A stretch of DNA of 64,000 nucleotides from contig OY723243.1 of NCBI GenBank assembly GCA_963210315.1, positions 2,567,704-2,631,703 on the forward strand, written 5' to 3'. This DNA comes from Rhynchopus euleeides (Eukaryota > Euglenozoa > Diplonemea > Diplonemida > Diplonemidae). Both the position numbers and the translations under genes were made by a program. Of this stretch, positions 28,571-41,303 are shown piece after piece (position 1 is the stretch's first letter; each line of letters opens with the position of its first letter). The notes under the pieces were generated by a model. The model searched no databases, was not told where the DNA came from, and was given only the letters and a program-made list of their open reading frames with translations.

Positions 28571-30807
28571 CCGTAAATGGGTGAAAAATTTCTGAAATAT
28601 CTTCTACTAATTTCTGTGAAAACTGATCGATGTTCTCGGATTCCGCGGTCCAGTAAATTTTCAACTGCGGCCGGTTACGATCAAAAATTCGAAGATTCGT
28701 TTAGGAGAAATTTATAAAAAGACATTTTCCCTGTTTGGCAAAGGGGAAAAGTGGGTACTTCACCTACAGTGGCAAAATATCGTGCACTCCGACTTTTTTG
28801 TCGATTTTTTTTATCGTGAATTCCCCGGTATACCCACGATGTCAGGATCGAAAACGGTCATCAGTTTTTTGCAAATTCGTTCATGTTGGCTGCGTGGCCC
28901 AAACCGGGAAAATAGCAGGGATTTCCCTTAGGAACCCATTTTTCACATGTTTTGACCCAAAAAAATAAAAAAGGTTGTCGCCAAAAAAAAAGTTTTTCAA
29001 GACTGGGCCCTAGATGGATTCCGTACGTTACACGGTGCACCCGCACGATTCATGAGTCGTCGAAGAGGATGGGCTCCGGTTCCCGCACCGAAATTACCCG
29101 CAAATCCGCAATACAGTATAATAACCCTCAACCGTAAATGGGTGAAAAATTTCTGAAATATCTTCTACTAATTTCTGTGAAAACTGATCGATGTTCTCGG
29201 ATTCCGCGGTCCAGTAAATTTTCAACTGCGGCCGGTTACGATCAAAAATTCGAAGATTCGTTTAGGAGAAATTTATAAAAAGACATTTTCCCTGTTTGGC
29301 AAAGGGGAAAAGTGGGTACTTCACCTACAGTGGCAAAATATCGTGCACTCCGACTTTTTTGTCGATTTTTTTTATCGTGAATTCCCCGGTATACCCACGA
29401 TGTCAGGATCGAAAACGGTCATCAGTTTTTTGCAAATTCGTTCATGTTGGCTGCGTGGCCCAAACCGGGAAAATAGCAGGGATTTCCCTTAGGAACCCAT
29501 TTTTCACATGTTTTGACCCAAAAAAATAAAAAAGGTTGTCGCCAAAAAAAAAGTTTTTCAAGACTGGGCCCTAGATGGATTCCGTACGTTACACGGTGCA
29601 CCCGCACGATTCATGAGTCGTCGAAGAGGATGGGCTCCGGTTCCCGCACCGAAATTACCCGCAAATCCGCAATACAGTATAATAACCCTCAACCGTAAAT
29701 GGGTGAAAAATTTCTGAAATATCTTCTACTAATTTCTGTGAAAACTGATCGATGTTCTCGGATTCCGCGGTCCAGTAAATTTTCAACTGCGGCCGGTTAC
29801 GATCAAAAATTCGAAGATCCGTTCAGGAGAAATTTATAAAAAGACATTTTCCCTGTTTGGCAAAGGGGAAAAGTGGGTACTTCACCTACAGTGGCAAAAT
29901 ATCGTGCACTCCGACTTTTTTGTCGATTTTTTTTATCGTGAATTCCCCGGTATACCCACGATGTCAGGATCGAAAACGGTCATCAGTTTTTTGCAAATTC
30001 GTTCATGTTGGCTGCGTGGCCCAAACCGGGAAAATAGCAGGGATTTCCCTTAGGAACCCATTTTTCACATGTTTTGACCCAAAAAAATAAAAAAGGTTGT
30101 CGCCAAAAAAAAAGTTTTTCAAGACTGGGCCCTAGATGGATTCCGTACGTTACACGGTGCACCCGCACGATTCATGAGTCGTCGAAGAGGATGGGCTCCG
30201 GTTCCCGCACCGAAATTACCCGCAAATCCGCAATACAGTATAATAACCCTCAACCGTAAATGGGTGAAAAATTTCTGAAATATCTTCTACTAATTTCTGT
30301 GAAAACTGATCGATGTTCTCGGATTCCGCGGTCCAGTAAATTTTCAACTGCGGCCGGTTACGATCAAAAATTCGAAGATCCGTTCAGGAGAAATTTATAA
30401 AAAGACATTTTCCCTGTTTGGCAAAGGGGAAAAGTGGGTACTTCACCTACAGTGGCAAAATATCGTGCACTCCGACTTTTTTGTCGATTTTTTTTATCGT
30501 GAATTCCCCGGTATACCCACGATGTCAGGATCGAAAACGGTCATCAGTTTTTTGCAAATTCGTTCATGTTGGCTGCGTGGCCCAAACCGGGAAAATAGCA
30601 GGGATTTCCCTTAGGAACCCATTTTTCACATGTTTTGACCCAAAAAAATAAAAAAGGTTGTCGCCAAAAAAAAAGTTTTTCAAGACTGGGCCCTAGATGG
30701 ATTCCGTACGTTACACGGTGCACCCGCACGATTCATGAGTCGTCGAAGAGGATGGGCTCCGGTTCCCGCACCGAAATTACCCGCAAATCCGCAATACAGT
30801 ATAATAA
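28571..30807. repeat. 561-bp satellite, 4 tandem units
   Basis: Units start at 28571, 29132, 29693 and 30254; the last ends at the octamer array. Copies are nearly identical. Units 1-2 read GATTCGTTTAGG where units 3-4 read GATCCGTTCAGG, which points to pairwise duplication. Units 1-3 end ATAACCCTCAA, and the last ends ATAACCCGCAAA and continues as the octamer. Each unit has TTTATAAAAAGAC and the two degenerate octamers. Short open frames inside are repeated only because the DNA is. Confidence 0.95.
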
Positions 30808-30941
30808 CCCGCAAACCCGCAAACCCGCAAACCCGCAAACCCGCAAACCCGCAAACCCGCAAACCCGCAAACCCGCAAACCCGCAAACCCGCAAACCCGC
30901 AAACCCGCAAACCCGCAAACCCGCAAACCCGCAAACCCGCA
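30808..30941. repeat. Octamer array 2, (CCCGCAAA)n, about 17 units
   Basis: Same junctions as array 1 (ATAATAA on the left, CCCGCA-CTAG on the right) and the same phase; no variant unit seen. Confidence 0.97.
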
Positions 30942-31361
30942 CTAGAAGTGTAAGCACCCGTTGCTACCTTCCTGCGCTGGTGGTAGGTGTATGCTTGGTG
31001 TGAGTGTGTTGCTGTATTTGTGTGTCGTCCTGCAATGATTTCGTGGGGAGGGGGCTGGGTCGGACGTGTCTTGTCTGTGTCTGTCACTGCTCTGTCGCTT
31101 GATTCTGTGGCTGCTCATTTCACCCGTTGGCCAAAACGGACGCCCCCTTTTCGACACTCCCAGGTATCGAGCCGGTTGGTGTAGTGCTTTCAGTTTTTTT
31201 TTTACTTTCCCTTTCCCGCCCCCCTCCCTCTCTCCTTCCCAAGTCACACGCCTTCAGCTTCGTGCATCAACAATACCCTGATGTGTTGTCGATTACCTTC
31301 GGCGGTGCAACCTTTTGTATATTTTTTGTTATTGTATTTTTACATCACACACACCGTTTTT
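30942..31361 (-). other. 3' region of module 3
   Basis: Non-coding. It starts with CTAGAAGTG at the array, shares about 160 bp with 27077 onward, and holds at 31108-31147 a diverged copy of the 40-bp box. Next to the array on the minus strand, AAGCA/TGCTT and CTACC/GGTAG could form a stem, but the pairing is not kept at the array 1 flank. Confidence 0.5.
31108..31147 (-). promoter_or_regulatory. 40-bp box downstream of the accessory gene, shared with the Helitron gene's 3' side
   Basis: TGGCTGCTCATTTCACCCG plus an ACGGACGCCCCC tail resembles 32596-32635 and 8891-8935 (TGGCTGCTCCTTTCACCCG, ACGGACGCCCCCC). In module 3 the boxes lie about 215 bp after the accessory stop and about 200 bp after the Helitron stop, each followed by a T/A-rich run. 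The repeated position suggests a 3'-end processing or termination element. Confidence 0.45.
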
Positions 31362-32430
31362 TTATGGCGTCCCCCACCTGACCTCCCACATGTCCCGCCC
31401 CTTGAGGAACCGTCTGTCCCTCTCATGCTTCCGCTTCGTTCCAGCACGGCACTTGTGGCTTTTCCTGCCGACAACCGCTCCGCATGATCTGCAGACCTGG
31501 AGGCACCCCTCCTTGTGCTTGTTGTATGCGGCGGTGTTTTTGAAGGCAAAGAGACATCTCTTGCAGACGATCTGTTTGGTGTGTGGTGATCGAGTATCGA
31601 ATCGTGTGTGCATGGCATACCTCGTCGTCCCACCTCTTCTCGTATCTTGTGACTGTTTCAACACGCACGCGTCTTCCAGGCTCTTCTGTTCCCATCCGAG
31701 GGGTCAGGAGTGAGGACAGAAGAGGGCGAGACACAGCTGTCAGCTCGGCACCGTCGTCAGCCTGTTCTTCTCCCTCTTTGCTCTCAGGACAGACAGCCGC
31801 CAGCTCGGGATTGTCGCCGGCCGGCTTCAGTGCTGACAGAGGCCAGCTTATGCTGTACAGACTTCCCAGAAGATCCTGCACGTTGATCTCCTCCTTGTTC
31901 GGTTGTGGAGCTTTGTCACTGTTCTCTTGAGGAACAAGAACAGTCACCGAATTTGGGACAGGGTCGATGGGTGGCACGTATGTTAGGTAGATCCCGCTTT
32001 CGTCGTCAGAATCCTCCCCATCATCAGCTGTGTCATCAGAATCATCCCCATCGTCGAGATTGTTGCGCTGATGCTCCAAGAAGGCGATGTACTCGTCATC
32101 TTCGATGGGGTCGTCTATTAGGCCCATGTCGGTCCTTGCATCCATCATCTTCCCATGGTCTGCCGCTGCCCGGATCTGGGACACGATCTCATCAGCATCC
32201 AGGGGGGAGTCATCGGCATCCGGATCCTCCCCAAAGATCTCCTTCTGGAACCCCTGCCACTCCTCCCTCCACTCCCTCGCTTCTTCTTCAGCCTTGAGCT
32301 CCATCGTGAGCGCGTACGGGACTGGCATCGGGAGACCATTCTTGATGTTTCGGATGGAGATCTGTGATGGAGAGATGATACGTATCGTGTATTGTCCCGA
32401 CTCCAGCAGCTTGTCCAGCTGCCTCCCCAT
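31362..32430 (-). CDS. Acidic zinc-finger accessory protein of the Helitron module (339 aa, one intron)
   Basis: Two exons on the minus strand: 32430-31621 (270 codons, ends WDDE) and 31571-31362 (69 residues plus stop). The 49-bp intron 31572-31620 begins GTATGC and ends AAACAG. Without splicing the frame runs into an unrelated tail, while splicing restores IVCKRC...H...C and VCRSCG...H.C zinc-binding pairs. The intron position is shared with the diverged gene at 42023, which strongly supports it. The middle is very acidic (Asp/Glu runs, about residues 90-150); the C-terminus is basic. I do not recognise a family. An acidic body plus Cys/His fingers suggests a nucleic-acid-binding or chaperone partner of the Helitron protein. 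The MGRQLDK start is conserved with copy 1. Confidence 0.8.
31572..31620 (-). other. 49-bp spliceosomal intron
   Basis: GTATGC donor and AAACAG acceptor on the minus strand. The length is not a multiple of 3, so removal is needed to reach the zinc-finger exon. The homologous intron is at 42698-42748 in the module 4 gene, again after an Asp-Glu or similar acidic pair. Confidence 0.75.
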
Positions 32431-32834
32431 TGTGTTGTAGTTGTGTTCGAACCTGAAGGGTGATGCTGTGTGTGTGTGAACAACATGTGCAAGAAGAAGT
32501 ACAATGTCACAGCGTTGAGTCGAGGGGGGGAAAGGGGGTGGGGCTGGGTGGGGTGGGGGGGGGGGGATCGAGGCATGTATCTTCTCTTACTGCCATGGCT
32601 GCTCCTTTCACCCGTCTGCCAGGACGGACGCCCCCCAATCGATTCTTGGCAAATCAACCAGGTTTGGTGTGGTGCTTTTTGGCTGTGTTATTTTTTTGTT
32701 TCTTTTTCTCACGTTGTTTTGCCCTTCCACCCCACCCAACCCATCTGTACACAGAAACAAAACCGATAAAGACGAAACTGAAGACTGAAAGAAAGAAAGC
32801 CATCGAATCAGCTCATCTTCTTGAACTGCTGCTC
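32431..32834. other. Spacer between accessory and Helitron genes (module 3)
   Basis: Non-coding. It contains the 40-bp box at 32596-32635, a G tract (about 32557-32566) and the Helitron 3' UTR. Nearly identical to 8720-9129 except for G-tract length and small indels. Confidence 0.6.
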
Positions 32835-35800
32835 TCAGATGGCAGGGAAGGGAATGACGTGGTCGGGATGATAGGTGGCGGGATAGTGGGCGTTTTGAAG
32901 GCCATGCCTGTGTGCCTGCAACTTGTTTTCATCTGTTGCCAGGCCAATGACATAGTGATCCCCAAACCCCCTGTTGCCCAGATTTATCAACAACACCCTT
33001 CTGTCTGGGGGGAACACAGTGAGGACATCATCCCCCCTCTCTTGGGTGTGACAAGGAAAGAAAGACATGTAACCCACATGGTCTGTTGCGTCGTACATTT
33101 CATGACACACAGTGACGAGGACGCGAAGATACTCTACCGTTGCCATAATCTCCAGTCCCTCAGCATACCTTCCGAGATTGAGGAGGTCATTTTTGAGGGA
33201 GACCGTGAGGATGTTCTCGTGGTGAGGCCCCTCAGTTGTAATGCGGTTGTCAACGGCATCGCCCACAAAGGCCCCAACATTGAGACGCAGCTGACACCCC
33301 CCGTCCACCTCCCCTGTTAGATACTGGTGAATCGCATGGAACATACAGTTCCCATCGCCCCTCACGTTCAGAGCACTGAGATCGCACACTGCCATTCTTT
33401 CTTCCAGCTTGTTGCCGAAGCGGATGCCATGGTGAGTGGAGGACACAGCGGGCGGTCTGCTTTGGTGGGTTCGAGACTTCTTGGGCGGTGTAGAATTGTT
33501 GTCCTGCTTTCCTGCATCGTCTTGCTGCTTCCTCTTGTTGGGCGAAGTAGTCAAAGGTGGTGAAGGTGGCGAAGGAGGAGGAGAAGGAGGAGGCGTTTTG
33601 TCCGCCATGTCCTGCTCAACACGATCAGCAGTTTCAGCAGCAGCAGCATTGGCATCGTCGTTGTAGTCGTCTGGATCTTCGAAGAGGTATGGGTCGTATC
33701 CCTGCAACGGGGCGTGCAGATCTTCATGGCCCTGTGGGGGAGGGTCACAGCCGGCCTGCATCTTTCGGCTGTAGTCGATGTCCGTCTGCTCGCGGTAGTG
33801 CATCCTGTGGATGAAGTCCTTCTCACTGTCCGTCAGCTTCTGCGCCATGTCAATCCCACAGTCGCGGACCTCTGCCAGCACCTCACGAAACACAGGGTTG
33901 CTGACAGGATACGGGCGCATGCTGTCGTCCTGTGCGTTGAGGGGAAGGGCGACACGGATGCTCCCCAGATCACGGACCCGCGTCATCGCAACGTACAGCT
34001 GCCCGTGCGTGAAGCACTGGCCCTTCGTCAGGTCAAGGCCGACCTTCCCAAGCGTCTGCCCCTGCGCCTTGTTGACAGTGATGGAGAAGGCGAGGGCAAC
34101 AGGGATCTGAAACCTGAAGAAGGAGAAGCCGGCCTTCTTCTCGTCTGGCTCGTTCCTGGTGCGGGGGATGTTGAACTCCTTCGCAGGGTCATCGACGGAG
34201 CAGCACATCAGGGAGTACTGCGAGGCCTTCTTGACAATCATCCGGGTGCCGTTGCACAGCCCGTCGGGCGGGTTGAGGTTTTTGAGAAGGATGACGGGGC
34301 ACCCAATCTTCACCTCCAAGTCGTTGAGTGGGAAGCTCGGGTCGTTGAAGTCGTTTGCAACGCCGACGTCAACAGCACAGTCCTCGGGGACGACGTTCTT
34401 CGCAAGGATGTGCACGCTCTCGCCAGGCATCTGTTGCAGACAGGCAGCGTTCAGCTCGCCCCTCCGGATGTTTGTCGGAGTCATGATCACCGAGTTCCCC
34501 ACAACACCCTTCGGCAGCTCAGGAAAGGAGAAGTTGACGAGGTCATCGGCGGTGTACGGCGCCCCCTTCGAATGCGTCATGACAGCGGGGAGGCGGATCT
34601 GATCGTGCTCGTCGTTGCCCTGGGCAGACCCGATGGTTGACAGAAACATGGCAAACTCGGCGTTCTGCTGCCTGATCTGCTTGGTCAGCAGGAGCTTGTG
34701 GCAGCCCCCCCACAGCTCCGACATGTGAATCGAGGCGGCGATCGTCTGCAGCCTTGTCCCATTCTTGACCACAGGGAGGGTCTGGCGGAAGTCGCCCCCA
34801 ACAACAACCGTGATCCCACCGAAGGGGCGCGAGAGGTCCCCACGCACGTGCCGGCAGGTTCGGTCGAGGAGCTCAAGGTAAAACCGATGTGCCATCACGA
34901 TTTCGTCCCACACAATGAGGTCGGCTCGACGGATCAGCTCCTCTTGAACGTTGGAGAGGATGCAGTACCGCTTGTCCTCGGGGTTGTTGATGGGAAGTTT
35001 GAACCTGTTGTGCGCGGTGCGTCCCCCTTCGAGCAGCGTTGCGGCAATCCCAGATGATGCAACAGCCAGGCAGATGTTGTGATGTGTAATTTCGCCCGTT
35101 TGTGCTGACCTGTAATCCTGCCCCCTGTGGCTCCGGCCCCAGGCGAGAAGGCAGGAGTACCAAAACGTCTTCCCAGTCCCAGCGGCACCGTGGATCATGT
35201 AGAGGCCACCCGTCTTGTTTGCCACAGCATCGCGGAGGGTGATGATGTGGCGGGCCTGCTCCCCATCCCGGTCCATCTGTCCAGCCATGGAGAGGTACTT
35301 CTGCCACTGCTGCTCCGGGTCGTACTTCTCATCGTTCAAAACCCACGCTTCCTTCCCAAACCGCGCCGTGTCAATGTCGCTCTGGTTCAGCGCAACGGGA
35401 GGGAGTCCGAAGAGGGGGAGGATTCCCTGCCCTTCCTCCCTCTCGCGGGTGTTGGTGTTGCTCTGCAGGATCTTCTCGATGTCGAGAAGGGCAAGGGCTT
35501 CCTCCGCAGGGGTGACCTCCTCCACCATCAGCTCCTGCCGCGCCCTCGACTTCTCCGGAGGCTTGCAGATGTTGTACTTGTGCTTCTCCCACACCTCCCT
35601 GACGGCAGACTCCGGGACGTCGAAGTTGGCAAGCAGTATTGCCAGTGTGAACCGCACACAGCGTGAGGAAATCGTTGTACGGATCACCTCCTCCATTGTC
35701 TTCTGGAAGAGATCCCCATCTTCCAGAAGCCCCATCTTCTCGGCTGCTTCCTTGAACGTCTCGCACACGACCTGCTTAACAACCCCGAAGTCGTTCACAA

Positions 35801-36341
35801 CTGCGACTGTCTTGAGGTCTTCGAAGCTTGTGGCTCCCTTCTTTGTGCCGAGGATGCACCGAAGGAGCTGCAGCTCAATGTCCTTCGGAGGAGTCCATCT
35901 CATCCTTCCAATCCCACACAGACGGAAGTCGCGACGTCTGCGGTCTGTGCTCGTGAAGCTCTTCGATGTTGCATCCCAGACGACACCGTGTCTCAGCGCC
36001 CACGTGTTCGTCTGGCGGTTGTAGGCGAAGAACTCTGGCACTTCGGGGTACCTGAGGCTCGTCATCCCCTCGAAGTTGCCAACGTTGCGCTTGCACTTGT
36101 CATTGGCATCGAACCAGGCGAGAAGGGAAGACTTGGCTTTGTCGACAGCGCTCTGCAGATTCTCCGCTGTGTCAGGAGCACCGTCATCGAAGAAGACCCG
36201 CTCGTGCCCCTCCAGGTGGATGTCGAGCCTCGTGACGGTGGGCCACACCTTGGACATACTTGTGTGCAGGAGGTACCCAGCAGCTTCGGTGGACCCCATG
36301 TAGATGCCCTGCATGTAGTCGAGAGGCTCGTTGACAGGCGC

Positions 36342-36410
<69 letters not shown>

Positions 36411-39068
36411 GGTGGTGTCCCTCTTGACTGACGTTGAAACCTTTGCGTCAGCCTCGCCCTTGTAGAGGTACTTGAAGAGGTAGTGGACGACCTTGATGGA
36501 GGAGACGGGGTTCACGTTCACGTGTGCGTTCATCAGGCAGCAGAGGTACAGGTTGTGCGGCACCACGTACCTGTTGTCCTTCTCATGGAGGTGCCTGTTC
36601 TTGACCGTCGATGGCGGGACAACCGTCTTGCGGCCATTGTTGGGCCTCCGCGGGAGGCAGTAGATCCCGTTTGAATCGATGATGGACACCTCCTGGAACG
36701 GCTTCGGGAAGTTCGACTTGCACTCGGACTTCCCAGTCTTTGTGCTCTTCACCTTGCACCTTGCCGATGGGATTTTGTCGCACATCAGATGCACACACGT
36801 CTCCGAGATCAGCTTGAAGGCAAGCGGCTGTGTGTCCGGATCGGGGAGCTGCGCGTTGACGATCTGATCGAGAACAACAGTTGTCTTCGGCTTGTTGTCG
36901 CTCACGACCCAGACCAGCATGTGGATGTGTGGCAGCCCTCTCTTCTGGTATTCGACCGCGTACACAAATGCCTCACACATCCCCAGCACGTTGTTATCCC
37001 GAATGGCCTCGACCAGGGCACGCACCTTTCCGTTGAAGACTCGGTGGATGAGGTCGGGCCGATCGCACGGCCGCTCCTCAGGGCGAAGATTCTCGGTGAT
37101 CTCGCGCCAGTGTGGATTCGCAGTCAGCGTGATGAAGTAGTCGGGCGCGCCGAGGCGGTTGTTGAGAGCGAGCGCGTCGTTGAGGCTCTCGTCACGCGCC
37201 TTCTTGCTTCGCTGGAAGCTCGACCCCATGGGGATGGTCACGTTGGTGCACGGCTGTGGCGCGGCTGCCGCTGCGTTGTTGATTCGCTGCCGGAGATTGG
37301 TCGTTGTGTCAAAGCGAAACTGCTTCAGCCCCAGAGACATGTAGCCAACGCGCTGCTCGATCGCACGAAGAGCCATCTGCAGGATGAACAGCTCCGTCAG
37401 CTTCTTCATGGCCAGCGCTGGGTTCGGCTTGTTGTGCCGGTGGAAGAGGTGGAAGGCCCCGTAGTCCTGCGCGGAGACCTTGGAGTACTGCCCGTCCTGC
37501 AGCCCGTCAGCTTCCTTGTAGACACGCCAGCCAACGCTGCTGGTTGCACGGATGTGGATGAGAGGAAACATCATCGGCTCCCAGAACCGAGACATGTAGT
37601 TCACCACCTTTTCCTCCCCACCACAGACGTTGTAGGCGCTCCACTCGGGCAGACCGTGGCGCTGCTCCCCCTTGTCGACGGTGTAGACTGCTCGCAGCTC
37701 CTGGCGCGCAAAGGCGTTGTCGTACTCGTCGCCCTTCTTCTCCTGCCCTCGCACCTCATCGAGATGGATCAGGATGCTGGTGTTGGAGTGGTTGGTGTTG
37801 TCGAGGAGGTTCCCGGCGGACCTGTACACACGGACGTACTCGTTGTGTGTCAGGAGGAGCTGCTCAACGACAGGGTAGAGGTGGAAGATGGACGTCTTCC
37901 GTTTGGCACCACCAAGCCCCTCGATGACAGAGGCGGCGGTGTCTTCCCCAGCAAAGATCCACTGCTTCCGGCGGACCTGTGCATCGGATGCCACAGACAG
38001 AAGCTTCTTCACCCCGACACCCTTCAGCGTCACCGTGCGCAGCCCGGACATCCCCGCGAAGCTCTTGTGCGCGGAATGCCTGGCAACAGCAAGCTGAAAG
38101 TAGCTGTTGATGATGTAGGCGTTGTCACGGAACTCCTGTGTGGAGAAGTCGGCTTCGTGGGCGTCGTTGATGTACTGGATCGGGTCCAGCTTGAGGGAAC
38201 CGCCCTTGCAGCAGAACCTCCCCGTGGTCGAGTTGCGCTGGATCTCAAATGGGAAGAGGAGCGCATCGCAAGCGGAGCAGGGCACGACCGCCCCGAGGTA
38301 GTCCGCTGTGACACTGCCATCGACGAAGTCCTCCAGACGGCACGCACCGCGGAACTTTGTTGTATCCAAGGGCGCTGACTGCTGCAGGGCACGGAGGAAC
38401 CTCCGGATCCTGTCGATGCGCTCTGCGAAGAGCTCGGGGTGGTTATCCAGCTGGTGATGCAGGATGTCGGCTGCAATCGAGGATGCAAGGTGCAGCTGGC
38501 TGTCATCGAGGTCGAGCGCTGCAACTTCTGCCCCCAGCTCCTGCATCCTTCTCTTTTCCCATCCGGTGATTCCAAGCAGCGAACCTGGGGGAAGAGACTC
38601 CGAGGGATCCGATTCAGGAGGGGTGTTCTTGAAGAGGACCCTTCCGAAGCCCACCCTCTGGAGGTAGACGTGCTTCGCAGCCGTTGTGATGGCAGGGACA
38701 TCGGAGGAGGGATCGATTCTTGCCCGCCAGTCCAGCGCTCCTCCTGTGTGGATGAAGGGACACACCGCTTCGTGCCTTTCCCTGTTGCCATCATATTTTG
38801 TTTCGAAGCACCACCGGCATGGTACAGTGCAGGCGCGTTGGTGCAGTGTCAGTTCAGACATCCGGACGAAGGGTCTCCCACACCGCTCGCATGGGAAACA
38901 ACCCTGGGCAGCTGGTTTGGAAGTGCAGGCATGTGCAGAAAGTCCTCCTTTTGTGGCAAAGGTGACATGGCAGTGCCGGCACGTTGTCATACAGCTTTTT
39001 GACCGGCGGCGATGTTGATTGAGGTTGATGACGTGATGAAGGCATCGGCTGCACTGTTGAAGTGGCAT
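32835..39068 (-). CDS. Helitron Rep (HUH)-PIF1 helicase-OTU protein, 2077 aa
   Basis: Rolling-circle transposase: nicks and joins single-stranded DNA through tyrosines and unwinds it with a PIF1-family helicase. N-terminal zinc-finger-like Cys/His units span about 1-115. The Helitron-type Rep domain has the HUH motif LPHIH (His714, His716) and the double-Tyr motif HYLFKYLY (Tyr863, Tyr867). A 22-Asn run (887-908) separates Rep from the helicase. The helicase has Walker A GAAGTGKT (Lys1300), Walker B VWDEI (Asp1388, Glu1389), GGDFRQTLP, and C-terminal KAQGQTLG and TRVRD motifs (about 1670-1695). An OTU cysteine protease follows, with DGNC (Asp1905, Cys1908) and His2038 in GDHYV. OTU-bearing Helitrons are known (Helentron-type). 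All key residues are present, so it may be active. No intron is seen. Confidence 0.95.
36345..36410 (-). repeat. Asn-codon microsatellite, 22 units
   Basis: Same position as the 31-unit tract at 12622-12714, between the Tyr motif and the helicase of the Helitron protein. Confidence 0.95.
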
Positions 39069-39356
39069 CTTTGTGGTTGTGTCGTCAGTCCCTCCTCAGT
39101 CGAGACTTCAGATCTGCCGAGTGAGACGGTTGTTGTAGGCCAGCATGTTACAGACTCCCAACAGCTGTGTGTGTATGTGTGGTATCTGTGTTGGTTGGGC
39201 GGTGGTGGAGTGATGATGGATGCGCTCGGACAAAGCAAAGGAAAGAAGGAAGAAGGCAAAGAAGGAAAGAGGGTCGGGGTGGGAGGGGTGGGGGGGGGGG
39301 GGGGGGGCAGGGTTGGCTGTCACGAAGCTTGTTGGTTACAGCGAAACACTCCTCAG
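39069..39356. other. Spacer between Helitron and coiled-coil genes (module 3)
   Basis: Non-coding, with a G homopolymer (about 39291-39307). No conserved ORF is shared with the copy 1 spacer. Confidence 0.5.
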
Positions 39357-40133
<777 letters not shown>

Positions 40134-40889
40134 CTCAACTTTCTGTTGTTTGTGTGTGTGGTTTCCTGGTCAGGAGGAGGGTGGGTTGTGGGGGGGGAAG
40201 GTGGGCAGGACACAGGCACACACAGGCTCCAGGCACAACACATCCTAGCACAGACAACAGAAGGCAGTAGAGGGTGGGGGGGGCAGGTGGACACAGTACA
40301 CAAAATGGGGACCCCCCCAAAGTAATAGGGATATCCCATACACCACCCAGGTGACAAAGGGGAAAAAATCAGTCAAAAATCCCAAAAAAAATATCTGGTC
40401 CAAAAAAATATGAAAAATACCGGTCCCAGGTATTATTACCGGTCCCAGGTATTACCACATGACCACTTACCGACCATACGCCCCTATTTATATATGGGTA
40501 TGGTATATCCCTATTACGTTGTAGGGGGTAGTTCACTGGGGGTGGGTCAGATGAAAAAATGTGGGAAAAACGGAAAATCACACACATCCTCCTTCGCAGT
40601 TCTCAGGCACCAGATATCGATACTTTTTTCGTTTTTAATTTTCTGTCGTTTGTCTGTGCGTGCCATTGTCCCAGTTAACCCGGGCCACACGCGTACATCG
40701 AAGTCCAAATACCCCGCTGCCCAACACAAAAGCGGGAAAAAAGCGAAGCAAGGTACCATTTGCCTCTTCATTGGTACACAACGGTTCGACGGTAACTTGC
40801 CCGGTTCCTGCTTCTTTGGACTTTTCTGTGCATCTCCTTTCCACGATCGTGCCGTACCGTGGCCGCAGGCGCTGTTTTCGCCGCCGACA
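40134..40889. other. 5' flank of module 3
   Basis: Non-coding. It is homologous to 23998-24817 near the gene and in the AT-rich part (ATTTATATATGGG), and it has a local duplication of ACCGGTCCCAGGTATTA (about 40420 and 40438). The 300 bp before 40850 have diverged strongly, then the promoter-like block resumes. Confidence 0.55.
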
Positions 40890-40902
40890 TTTATAAAAAG
40901 AC
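40851..40902 (+). promoter_or_regulatory. Conserved block with TATA-like box (module 3)
   Basis: Same ordered motifs as 24779-24830 (GCCGTACCGT, GGCCGCAGGCGC, TTTTCGCCGC, TTTATAAAAAG). It stands out because sequence to its left has diverged between modules. Confidence 0.45.
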
Positions 40903-41303
40903 ATTTTCCCTGTTTGGCAAAGGGGAAAAGTGGGTACTTCACCTACAGTGGCAAAATATCGTGCACTCCGACTTTTTTGTCGATTTTTTTTATCGTGAAT
41001 TCCCCGGTATACCCACGATGTCAGGATCGAAAACGGTCATCAGTTTTTTGCAAATTCGTTCATGTTGGCTGCGTGGCCCAAACCGGGAAAATAGCAGGGA
41101 TTTCCCTTAGGAACCCATTTTTCACATGTTTTGACCCAAAAAAATAAAAAAGGTTGTCGCCAAAAAAAAAGTTTTTCAAGACTGGGCCCTAGATGGATTC
41201 CGTACGTTACACGGTGCACCCGCACGATTCATGAGTCGTCGAAGAGGATGGGCTCCGGTTCCCGCACCGAAATTACCCGCAAATCCGCAATACAGTATAA
41301 TAA
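40890..41303. repeat. Subterminal repeat, single copy (561-bp family)
   Basis: Nearly identical to the right three-quarters of the 561-bp units (TTTATAAAAAGAC to CAGTATAATAACCC). It joins octamer array 3. Confidence 0.95.

Noticed and set aside
28735-30729. 61-77 aa open frames in the 561-bp units
   Set aside because: Not kept in the diverged copy at 24818-25230 in a way that suggests coding selection; overlapping on both strands.
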